Shown one piece after another: positions 15,695-22,350 of a stretch of 22,350 bases of DNA. How positions within the stretch are numbered: position 1 is the stretch's first letter; each line of letters opens with the position of its first letter. The notes under the pieces are model-generated. The model had not been told where the DNA came from, made no database searches, and saw only the letters and a program-made list of their open reading frames with translations. The position numbers and the translations under genes were made by a program. Source of the stretch: PALSA-1296 sp038210275 (GTDB taxonomy: Bacteria > Bacteroidota > Ignavibacteria > Palsa-1295); contig JBBQWV010000029.1 in NCBI GenBank assembly GCA_038210275.1, positions 1 through 22,350 of the forward strand. Direction: 5' to 3'.

Positions 15695-16114
15695 CTAATG
15701 AAGGACAATAAATCTCATATCCTGAACAAGGCTCTGCGATCCGGTAGATGAAAACGTTGTCATTCGTATAAAATACGAGCCGGTGGAGACGATATTCGTA
15801 TTAAAATCATAGGAATGTATTCCATTTTGAAGAGTCTCTTGGGGTTGGAGCACAGCAACAGTTTTATCAAGAAGATCAACGATGCGCAGAGAAATAGCCT
15901 GAGCGTAGTGGTTATAGATCTGAATCTTCATCGTCTGCCCGTGCCGCGCAGGCGATGGAAAAGGCACGATGATGTAGGAATCCCTACGTGCGCGAAGCCC
16001 GGGACCGCCGATCAATCCGGTAGAATCCTGACCGCCGGAATCTTGCGCAGAGGCAATAGTGGGCAGTGCGAACATCACAAGCAAGACGAAGAACAGAGAT
16101 AATGCTTTCTTCAC
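15695..16114 (-). CDS. Small exported protein consisting mostly of a T9SS-type sorting domain
   Basis: 139 residues: a signal peptide to about residue 23 (TIASA-Q), a 25-residue Gly/Ser/Asp linker, then a complete sorting-like domain (VPFPSPARHGQTMKIQIYN, LRIVDLLDKTVAVL, NGIHSYDFNTNIVSTGSYFIRM, DMRFIVLH). The ending DMRFIVLH parallels DAHFIVIH of the 733-residue downstream protein. It lacks any passenger domain. It is the first gene of the operon with the two IgGFc-type paralogues, 16 bp ahead of the next start. It may be a minimal secreted protein, a competitor or accessory for sorting, or what is left after loss of a passenger. The 203 bp between it and the divergent ABC gene must hold both promoters, and no consensus element is clear there. 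Confidence 0.85.
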   Translation of the reverse strand: MKKALSLFFVLLVMFALPTIASAQDSGGQDSTGLIGGPGLRARRDSYIIVPFPSPARHGQTMKIQIYNHYAQAISLRIVDLLDKTVAVLQPQETLQNGIHSYDFNTNIVSTGSYFIRMTTFSSTGSQSLVQDMRFIVLH

Positions 16115-16318
16115 AGTTGACGCAAATTTTTAAAATGATAATAACCCTCTACGTAAACTCCATTTAAAGGTTTTTGGATTCATTAAAATTGTCTCCTTAA
16201 CTTCCCTGCTTTATTCCAGTCAGTTTGATGCCGTTCAATACTCTGCAGGTTTATCTGAGAAAACAATTGTTCAAGTAGTCCGGTAAAATGTTTTTTCTCC
16301 GTGTGATGTTTGGTAGTG

Positions 16319-18067
16319 ATGAAATCTCTACGATACTTACTACCCTATTTCAAGAAATATAAAAAGAAGTTTATCTTCGGATGGCTTATGACAACGCTAT
16401 CGAGCCTCGCCGCTGCTGTCATGCCTCTGTATATCGGTCATGCGATCAACGCTTTGCAAAAAGGCGCGGCGACACCATCCCAACTTATTCAAGATGCTGC
16501 CTTTATTATCGGACTCTCTGGAATTTCAGGGTACCTGTTTTATCAAGTAAGGCAGACGATTATTGTTGCAAGCCGCGAGATCGAGTATGATCTGCGCAAT
16601 GATTTCCTCGCACATATCCAAACTCTTTCAATGCGCTTCTTCCAAAATACTCCGCAAGGCGAGGTGATGGCGTATGCAACGAATGATATAAATGCTGTCC
16701 GTAATTTTGTCGGACCGGCAGTCATGTATTCTGCTGATACGCTGACGACGTTTATCTTCTCCGTCGTTTTTATGATGTCTATCTCGCCGCTCTTAACTGT
16801 TGCCGTTATTGCTCCGCTTCCGCTGATGTCGATTGGGGTGTATCTCATCGGCAAGCGCATTCATCCGCTTTTCGATGCAGTGCAAGAACATTATGCAAAT
16901 CTCACGGCACGAGCAACAGAATCTATTTCCGGAATGCGAATCATTAAAGCGTATGTCCGTGAAGAATATGAGCAGAATCTCTTCGATGTGATGAGCGATG
17001 AATATTATAAAAAAAATATGCGGCTTGCAAAAGTGCAAAGCCTGATGATGCCGGTCATATTTGGATTTGTAGGGATGTCGGTGGTCATATTACTTTTAGT
17101 AAGCGCTCCGATGATCATCAGTAAAAAAATGATGCTCGGAGAGATGACGGAATTTCTGATCTATCTCGGAATGCTGACGTGGCCATTCATCGCGCTTGGC
17201 TGGGTAACAAATCTCGTACAGCGCGGAGCAGCCTCGATGGCACGCCTGCAAGTGATCTTCGATACGAAACCGGATATTGAAGATGCGCTTGATGTTGATC
17301 AAACTATTAGTGAGATCAAAGGCGATATTGAATTTCAAAATGTGTCATTCCGCTATCGCGATGAATTGCCTTATGTACTTCGTCATATTAATCTTCATAT
17401 CCCAAGCGGAAAAACTCTTGCCATTATCGGAAGAACCGGTTCAGGAAAAACATCTTTTGTTGATCTGATTCCGAGACTCTACGAAGTAACAGAAGGTACA
17501 ATACTCATGGATGGAAATGACATCAAAAAAATACCACTTTCCGTTCTGAGAAAAAATATCGGAATGGTGCCGCAAGAATCATTTTTGTTCTCCGATACCA
17601 TCCATGAAAATATCGCATTTGGCATTGAGGAAGCAACGCAAGCACTAGTAGCAGGAGCAGCAGAATCGGCAGAAATATATGCCGACATCACTTCATTCCC
17701 ACATCAGACACAAACGCTTGTCGGCGAACGAGGCTTGACGCTTTCCGGCGGGCAGAAGCAGCGCACAGCGCTTTCTCGCGCCATTGCCCGCGATCCCAAT
17801 ATTTTGATACTTGATGATTCCATGTCTGCTGTTGATACAGCAACTGAAGAAAAAATTCTTTCAAATCTTCGCGGAATTATGAAAGATCGGACAAGCATTA
17901 TCATCAGCCATCGTATTTCTACCGTAAAAAATGCTGATGAGATAATTGTTCTTGATGAAGGCAGAATTATTGAGCAAGGTTCGCATGAGTCGTTGCTTAA
18001 ATTAGGCGGTGCTTATCATGATCTTTATAGAAAGCAATTGCTTGAAGAAGCATTGGAACAAGCATAA
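16319..18067 (+). CDS. ABC exporter half-transporter with degenerate Walker B
   Basis: 582 residues from the ATG at 16319; a TTG at 16310 is less likely. An N-terminal six-helix exporter domain (residues 1-310) is followed by a nucleotide-binding domain: Walker A GRTGSGKTS (371-379), Q-loop Gln419, signature LSGGQ (475-479), H-loop His531. Walker B reads ILILDDSMSAVDT: the catalytic Glu is Asp. This DDSxSAVDT signature is known from the degenerate subunit of heterodimeric exporters such as YheI/BmrC, MdlA and TM287, which pair with a subunit having an intact Glu. No partner gene is adjacent. Substrates of the family are lipids or drugs. Transcription ends at a hairpin at 18112-18143. Confidence 0.93.
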   Translation: MKSLRYLLPYFKKYKKKFIFGWLMTTLSSLAAAVMPLYIGHAINALQKGAATPSQLIQDAAFIIGLSGISGYLFYQVRQTIIVASREIEYDLRNDFLAHIQTLSMRFFQNTPQGEVMAYATNDINAVRNFVGPAVMYSADTLTTFIFSVVFMMSISPLLTVAVIAPLPLMSIGVYLIGKRIHPLFDAVQEHYANLTARATESISGMRIIKAYVREEYEQNLFDVMSDEYYKKNMRLAKVQSLMMPVIFGFVGMSVVILLLVSAPMIISKKMMLGEMTEFLIYLGMLTWPFIALGWVTNLVQRGAASMARLQVIFDTKPDIEDALDVDQTISEIKGDIEFQNVSFRYRDELPYVLRHINLHIPSGKTLAIIGRTGSGKTSFVDLIPRLYEVTEGTILMDGNDIKKIPLSVLRKNIGMVPQESFLFSDTIHENIAFGIEEATQALVAGAAESAEIYADITSFPHQTQTLVGERGLTLSGGQKQRTALSRAIARDPNILILDDSMSAVDTATEEKILSNLRGIMKDRTSIIISHRISTVKNADEIIVLDEGRIIEQGSHESLLKLGGAYHDLYRKQLLEEALEQA

Positions 18068-18111
18068 AATTAAAGCAAGCGAACTCATCGTAGCGACATT
18101 TAAAAAATAAT

Positions 18112-18143
18112 AAAAAAAAAGACGACCATCGGTCGCCTTTTTT
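18112..18143. terminator. Bidirectional rho-independent terminator
   Basis: GACGACC (18121-18127) and GGTCGCC (18131-18137) form a short GC-rich stem with one mismatch and an ATC loop. It is framed by nine A's on the left and a T-run on the right. It lies between the convergent stops of the ABC exporter (18067) and isocitrate dehydrogenase (18166), so it can serve both genes. Confidence 0.85.
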
Positions 18144-18165
18144 ATTTATGAATTGCAAAAACACA

Positions 18166-19614
18166 TTATCCATGCAAGCTCGAGAATCCCTCTTCGCCAT
18201 CAAAGGTCGAAAGATTTTCGGACTTCACGACATCATATCCTAATGCGCTTATCTTGCCCATGACTTCGTGGACTTGCTTATAAGTGCAAGGCTTTTGGTC
18301 ATTGGTCATAAATCTACAGCGCCAAAAATCGGTATAGGATGATATAGGCTGTGCCTTCGGGAAAACTTTCACGCCTTTATTTTCAACGACAGAAAGTTCA
18401 AGGTTGCCGGATGTGATTTTCGAAATATCCCCGCCGACTTTTTCAGGATCGCCGCCGCCATAATCCAAAAATATATCCACGCCCATCAACTGCTTATTGG
18501 CTTTGTAAGCAGATTTCAACGTTACGCCAAGTTTCATCGCTTCGTTGGCTTTGCTGTAATCGGCAGTCTTTAATATCTGTGGATTCTGCCCGATACGCTT
18601 AATGACGGCTTCGGCAAATTCTTTTGTGCCAACTTTTTCTTTGCTAACGCCTTCCTTATAGATATCATACGTATGCACTCCATCTTCCAGTGTGCGAAGC
18701 CATGCATTATGAACTTTCGCTGCTATATCGGACTGACCGATATGCACAAGCATCATAATCGAACCGAGCAAAAGTCCCGAGGGATTTGCAAGATTCTGAT
18801 TCGCACGACGCGGAGCCGAGCCATGAATCGCTTCGAACATCGAAGCGGATTCGCCGATATTCGCCGAGCCTGCCAAGCCGACAGAACCTGCTATCTGGGC
18901 AGCCACATCGGAAAGAATATCGCCGTAAAGATTAGGCATGACAATGACGTCAAAGTTTTCCGGAGTATCAGCCATCTTCGCTGCGCCGATATCAACGATC
19001 CAGTGATCGGATTCGATATTCGGATATTCCGCTCTGATCTCATCGAATACTTTATGAAAAAGTCCATCTGTCAACTTCATGATATTATCTTTCATGAAGC
19101 AGGTGACTTTCTTACGTCCGTTCGTTCTTGCATATTCAAATGCGTAACGTATGATTTTTTCTGAACCCGGACGCGAAATAAGCTTTAATGCCTGATAGAC
19201 TTGATTGGTCTGGCGATGTTCAATTCCTGCATAAAGATCTTCTTCATTCTCGCGGACAATAACAAGATCCATGATCGGATGCTTGGTTGCTACATACGGT
19301 GAGTAGCTGACGCACGGACGAACATTTGCATAAAGACCGAGAACTTTACGCGCAGTCACATTCAAGCTTTTGTACCCACCACCTTGCGGAGTAGTGATCG
19401 GAGCTTTCAGGAAAATTTTTGTGCGGCGCAATGAGTCCCATGCGCTTGGCTCGATGCCGGAGCTATTACCTTTTAAGTACATCTTCTCTCCGATCTCGAT
19501 CTCATCAATATCGAGTTGGGCACCGGCTGCAAGAATAATATCGAGTGTTGCCTGCATGATCTCCGGTCCGATACCGTCTCCGCGAGCAATAGTAATAGGG
19601 GTTTTCGTTGGCAT
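18166..19614 (-). CDS. icd: Isocitrate dehydrogenase, long form with C-terminal extension
   Basis: 482 residues, of the Thermus/Rickettsia-like type with an additional domain of about 140 residues after the catalytic core. Substrate residues are visible: Ser83, Asn85 and Arg89 in SLNVTARK, Arg99 (NVRP) and Arg121 (VIVRENEEDLYAG). Metal-binding Asp residues are in YGDILSDVAAQIAG. The enzyme oxidises isocitrate to 2-oxoglutarate in the citric acid cycle. The coenzyme motif reads HGSAPRRANQNLANP; two Arg take the places of Lys-Tyr of NADP enzymes or Asp-Ile of NAD enzymes, which favours NADP by charge but is not decisive. The extension contains DIFLDYGGGDPEKVGG and WRCRFM blocks. The ATG at 19614 gives a family-like N-terminus. 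Confidence 0.95.
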   Translation of the reverse strand: MPTKTPITIARGDGIGPEIMQATLDIILAAGAQLDIDEIEIGEKMYLKGNSSGIEPSAWDSLRRTKIFLKAPITTPQGGGYKSLNVTARKVLGLYANVRPCVSYSPYVATKHPIMDLVIVRENEEDLYAGIEHRQTNQVYQALKLISRPGSEKIIRYAFEYARTNGRKKVTCFMKDNIMKLTDGLFHKVFDEIRAEYPNIESDHWIVDIGAAKMADTPENFDVIVMPNLYGDILSDVAAQIAGSVGLAGSANIGESASMFEAIHGSAPRRANQNLANPSGLLLGSIMMLVHIGQSDIAAKVHNAWLRTLEDGVHTYDIYKEGVSKEKVGTKEFAEAVIKRIGQNPQILKTADYSKANEAMKLGVTLKSAYKANKQLMGVDIFLDYGGGDPEKVGGDISKITSGNLELSVVENKGVKVFPKAQPISSYTDFWRCRFMTNDQKPCTYKQVHEVMGKISALGYDVVKSENLSTFDGEEGFSSLHG

Positions 19615-19673
19615 GAAGTAGTATAGAATATAAAAAATGTTTTTCTAGAGGCTCTTGAACAACAAAGGGAGGA

Positions 19674-19740
19674 AAAAAGTCAAAACTTTAAAGTCAAAAG
19701 TCAAAACGAACCCATTTTGATTTTAAGGTTTTGACTTTTT
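19674..19740 (-). terminator. 18-bp inverted repeat just after the sua5 stop (possible terminator)
   Basis: AAAAAGTCAAAACTTTAA (19674-19691) and its complement (19723-19740) match at 17 of 18 positions across a 31-nt loop. It begins 2 bp beyond the sua5 stop on the minus strand. The stem is A/T-rich and the loop contains two more GTCAAAA copies, so it is a weak terminator at best. It may instead be a simple-sequence-derived palindrome. Confidence 0.45.
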
Positions 19741-19742
19741 AA

Positions 19743-20696
19743 TTAGAATGCCGATGCTCTTCTCAACCGATCATTGATCGCTCGACCTAATCCTATATCG
19801 GGGAAGCGCTCTGCAAAAATAATGTTTATATCTAAACCATCCAGTGCGCGCATGGCAGAAAATATTTTCTGTGCAGCTTCACGAAGATCTCCGGTTGGCG
19901 AAAGGATATGCTGATGATCTCGCGGAATTCCGGAGTATTCTTTTTGAAATGAAATAATCCCGATCTCCTGCGGAAGATATTCGACTAAATTAAATTCTCC
20001 GAAGATAAGCGGGTGACGCGGTGCGTAGTGATGCTCAAGGCTTCCTGGATTCTGCGGATTCGATGTCGAATGATTACGCACTTCACACTTCCCTATCACT
20101 TCCCAAATTTCTTCAACGCTTATTCCGCCGAGACGAAGAATAACAGGTTTGTCTTCTTCTTCGCCGATGATGGTTGATTCGATCCCAACTCCACAAACAC
20201 CGCCATCAAGAATATATGGTATTTTTTGATTGAGTTGGTCATAGACATGCTGCGCATTTGTCGGGCTGACATAACCAAATGGATTCGCGCTTGGAGCGGC
20301 AAGAGGAAAATCTAAACTTGAAAGCAGTTCGATAGTAAGAGGATGATTCGGAATACGAATGCCAACAGTATTTAAACCTGAGGAAACAATATCAGGGATG
20401 ATCTCATTCTTTTTCAGCACAAGCGTTAATGGTCCGGGCATATATTTTGCCGAAAGTTTTTTTGCCCACTCAGGGATTTCAATCACATACTCTTGCATTG
20501 CCTCCACTGATTTCACATGTATGATCAGTGGATCAAAATGCGGACGGTTCTTTGCTTCGAATATTTTTGCAACAGCCCGCGCATCAAGTGCATTCGCTGC
20601 TAATCCATACACCGTCTCGGTCGGAATTGCAGTGAGATCGCCGCCTTCGAGCAATTGCTTCGCATAGTCAATATCTTTGCCAACTGTTGTGTGCAT
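19743..20696 (-). CDS. sua5: Threonylcarbamoyl-AMP synthase, Sua5/YrdC family
   Basis: 317 residues from the ATG at 20696. An upstream ATG at 20732 would add 12 residues that do not look like the family. The YrdC domain has PTETVYGLAANA (25-36), the K-x-R pair at 49-51 (KNR), PGPLTLVLKK and SANPFG (136-141). A linker with SLEHHYAPRHP leads to the Sua5 C-terminal domain, so it is the two-domain form. It makes threonylcarbamoyl-AMP from threonine, bicarbonate and ATP for the t6A37 modification of ANN-decoding tRNAs in the cytoplasm. A TAATTTTG element (minus strand, 20708-20715) just before the shorter start fits a -7 box and would leave a leader of only a few bases, but no -33 TTG is seen. Confidence 0.94.
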   Translation of the reverse strand: MHTTVGKDIDYAKQLLEGGDLTAIPTETVYGLAANALDARAVAKIFEAKNRPHFDPLIIHVKSVEAMQEYVIEIPEWAKKLSAKYMPGPLTLVLKKNEIIPDIVSSGLNTVGIRIPNHPLTIELLSSLDFPLAAPSANPFGYVSPTNAQHVYDQLNQKIPYILDGGVCGVGIESTIIGEEEDKPVILRLGGISVEEIWEVIGKCEVRNHSTSNPQNPGSLEHHYAPRHPLIFGEFNLVEYLPQEIGIISFQKEYSGIPRDHQHILSPTGDLREAAQKIFSAMRALDGLDINIIFAERFPDIGLGRAINDRLRRASAF

Positions 20697-20762
20697 ATTT
20701 GAGAAAACAAAATTAGTTTGGAGGCAATTCATTTATTAGATTCCCACATTCTGAGGTTTACA

Positions 20763-20911
20763 TGTCATTCCGAACGGAGATTTTTTTTGCGAAGCTAAAA
20801 AAACGATGTGAGGAATCCCCTCATAGTTTGTAGCCCCTAAGTCTCTATCACGATTTAGGGGATTCCTCAGTCGCTCTTCGCCTTCGGCTCATCGTCTTCA
20901 TCGGAATGACA
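20763..20911. repeat. Imperfect palindromic intergenic element (TGTCATTCCGA type)
   Basis: The ends TGTCATTCCGA (20763-20773) and TCGGAATGACA (20901-20911) are exact inverted repeats. Inside, GAGGAATCCCC (20810-20820) pairs exactly with GGGGATTCCTC (20858-20868), and GCGAAG (20789-20794) with CTTCGC (20877-20882). There is no ORF. Its ends resemble the 7346-7465 element (TGTCATTGCGA), so the two probably belong to related families of mobile hairpin repeats. It fills most of the 284-bp gap between sua5 and the YihY gene. Confidence 0.85.
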
Positions 20912-21016
20912 AGTAAACCAAAGCGCTGCCAATTCTTTTTCCGGCAAAACGCAACCTCTGAAATCTTCGTTAGTCACAAACCCCAAATACGATCATTACT
21001 TAAAAAATAAAATTCC

Positions 21017-21907
21017 GTGAATCCGATTCGCAGCCTGAAAGAAAATTTTGCTTACTACGCCAAAGGCTTATGGAACGGCATGGATACCGATCATTGCTTT
21101 ATCTTTGCTTCCGGAATTGCTTTTAACGTATTGCTTTGTATTATCCCGCTTTCACTCATTCTATTCCAGATCTTTTCATTTATTCTCCAAAATAATGACA
21201 GCGCAAAAAAGGCTGTATTGGACTATATTCAGAAAGGCCTTCCTCTTGAAGGTTATGGTCAGGCTTTACATGATTGGGTACAGAATCAGTTTTCTTATGT
21301 TACCAACCCCTCCTATCTACCCGGCATCATCGCTCTTATCGTTCTTTTGTGGCTTGCAAGCGCGCTCTTTTCTTCTCTGCGCTCGGCAGTAAATGGAATC
21401 TTCAAAATTCCTACTCATCATAATATGGCGATCCTGAAGATAAAAGACATTGGGATGATTCTTGTCGTTTCGTTCTTTCTTCTTATTACGATCTTGCTGG
21501 GTCCAGTCGTCACGGGTTTGCAAAAAATCAGTTCGGATATTTTGCCTGAGATCATTTCGTCTTTCATCCACAGTACGCTTAGTTATTTTATACCTATCGG
21601 TGCTTCCTTTCTTCTGTTTCTTTACCTTTTTCGTTCACTTCCGCATAAACGAATTTCGTGGCGCGCTTCTATTATATCCACGGTCGTAACCGTCGTGCTC
21701 ATCGAAATTATGAAGTACATTTTTATTATTTATTTAGACAGAATTTCCAATCTCGGCGCACTCTACGGCGCTTATGCCTTCCTTGTTGCCATAGCGTTTT
21801 GGGCGTATTATGTTGCACTCGTCTTCACAGTCGGCGCAGAAGTCGGGAAATTACATAGAGACCGAACAATCTTAGTTCTTGAGATTCAGCCGAGAGAGAT
21901 CTCATAA
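21017..21907 (+). CDS. YihY/BrkB-family inner-membrane protein
   Basis: 296 residues with six predicted membrane segments at about 28-56, 101-121, 145-166, 187-207, 217-240 and 248-274. Family features are DHCFIFASGIAFNVLLCIIPLSL at the first helix, and in the last third the segment LYGAYAFLVAIAFWAYYVALVFTVGAEV, typical of YihY/BrkB (once called ribonuclease BN). The biochemical function of the family is not settled. The start is GTG at 21017 with no clear ribosome site. It is monocistronic as far as the window shows: the next gene starts about 300 bp downstream with its own promoter candidate. Confidence 0.9.
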   Translation: MNPIRSLKENFAYYAKGLWNGMDTDHCFIFASGIAFNVLLCIIPLSLILFQIFSFILQNNDSAKKAVLDYIQKGLPLEGYGQALHDWVQNQFSYVTNPSYLPGIIALIVLLWLASALFSSLRSAVNGIFKIPTHHNMAILKIKDIGMILVVSFFLLITILLGPVVTGLQKISSDILPEIISSFIHSTLSYFIPIGASFLLFLYLFRSLPHKRISWRASIISTVVTVVLIEIMKYIFIIYLDRISNLGALYGAYAFLVAIAFWAYYVALVFTVGAEVGKLHRDRTILVLEIQPREIS

Positions 21908-22100
21908 ACGCTTGTATATCAATATGTTACTGCAAAATATAAAAAATCCAAAAAAATGAGTCTGGTATTTGTGGATAATAAAGAAATTTTCTTTTGATTA
22001 TTATGTTACAAATCCAGTGATTTCGGTGTCATTGAGTTGGCAGAGTTGTCTATCATTGCTCAGATGTATATATTTTTTATGCGTTTAGAAGCGAAAATGA

Positions 22101-22128
22101 TTGCAATAGGTTTTTTAAAATATATTTG
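22101..22128 (+). promoter_or_regulatory. Bacteroidota-type promoter for the exported-protein gene
   Basis: TTG (22101-22103), a 17-bp spacer, then TATATTTG (22121-22128) match the -33 TTG / -7 TAnnTTTG consensus known from Bacteroidota. It would start transcription near 22135, about 70 bp ahead of the ATG at 22204. The rest of 21908-22203 is A/T-rich and shows no gene. Confidence 0.6.
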
Positions 22129-22203
22129 CATCGTTCTCTTGGGAACAGGTGTAGCATTTTGGGGCATATAAATTTTTTTTGATTCTTTTTATTATTGATA
22201 ACT

Positions 22204-22350
22204 ATGAAAAATAACTACTTCATTTCATTGCGGAAATCTATTCCGCTTTTCTTGTTTGCATTACTTTGCTTAGTCACCTTGACTCCGCAAAGTTCACAAG
22301 CAGCGCTTTCGGCATATCGTCTTACAACCGGTACCGGTGTAAAGAAAGTT
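22204..22350 (+). CDS. Exported protein, N-terminal 49 residues only (cut by window end)
   Basis: ATG at 22204 opens a frame that stays open to the last base. It gives MKNNYFISLRKSIPLFLFAL and then CLVTLTPQSSQA-ALSAYRLT, a textbook signal peptide with a basic n-region, a hydrophobic core and a SQA cleavage site. The mature part begins ALSAYRLTTGTGVKKV, too short to classify. There is no Cys near the cleavage site, so it is secreted, not lipidated. A TTG-N17-TATATTTG promoter lies 76 bp upstream, supporting a real gene. Confidence 0.8.
   Translation, partial: MKNNYFISLRKSIPLFLFALLCLVTLTPQSSQAALSAYRLTTGTGVKKV

Noticed and set aside
16267..16289. TTG and TAAAAT as a promoter for the ABC exporter
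   Set aside because: The spacing (11-14 bp) is too short for a sigma-70-type or Bacteroidota promoter.
19679..19706. Three GTCAAAA direct repeats
   Set aside because: Too short and A-rich; part of a local palindrome next to the sua5 stop, not a CRISPR or iteron set.

Overview
The window looks like a chromosomal contig end from a Bacteroidota/Chlorobi-group (FCB) bacterium, most likely Ignavibacteria or Candidatus Kapabacteria. This is inferred from type IX secretion (T9SS) style C-terminal domains, IgGFc-binding-type surface proteins, short Cys-lipoproteins, weak Shine-Dalgarno sequences, a TTG-N17-TAnnTTTG promoter match and moderate GC. The taxon is not proven. The partial 16S rRNA at the left edge is the best handle for it.

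Left part (1-4284, all minus strand). The 5' end of a 16S rRNA gene runs off the left edge. Its upstream leader abuts a five-copy array of hairpin repeats with 50-51 bp spacing, and then a Y1/HUH transposase-like gene of the RAYT/IS200 type. Upstream of the transposase, in one tight minus-strand cluster, lie two tandem exported proteins with degenerate YD (RHS-like) repeats. A RecA/DnaB-fold protein that seems to have lost its ATP-binding residues leads the cluster.

Middle (4611-9540). Two tandem plus-strand lipoproteins with jelly-roll/CBM-like folds converge on a minus-strand run: a lipoprotein, a ClpB that lacks its N-terminal half, and an aldehyde dehydrogenase. A 120-bp imperfect palindrome of the TGTCATTGCGA type lies between the last two genes.

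Surface-protein locus (9567-16114). A minus-strand operon encodes a small protein that is little more than a sorting domain, then two large paralogues with the same IgGFc-binding-type ectodomain. One paralogue ends in a T9SS sorting domain and the other in an outer-membrane beta-barrel. A convergent acyltransferase-3 gene sits between the barrel gene and a detached 144-bp, about 95% identical copy of that gene's 3' end.

Right part (16319-22350). A half-size ABC exporter with a degenerate Walker B (no partner next to it) converges through a bidirectional terminator on a minus-strand isocitrate dehydrogenase. Then come a Sua5/YrdC threonylcarbamoyl-AMP synthase, a second TGTCATTCCGA-type palindrome, a YihY-family membrane protein and the start of an exported protein cut by the window end. 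Most of this part is ordinary housekeeping.

The best candidates for something undescribed are the repeat array with paired compensatory changes beside the transposase, the shared-ectodomain surface operon with two anchoring modes, the half-length ClpB and the inactive-looking RecA-fold protein. No complete novel defence or mobile system is demonstrable from sequence alone.
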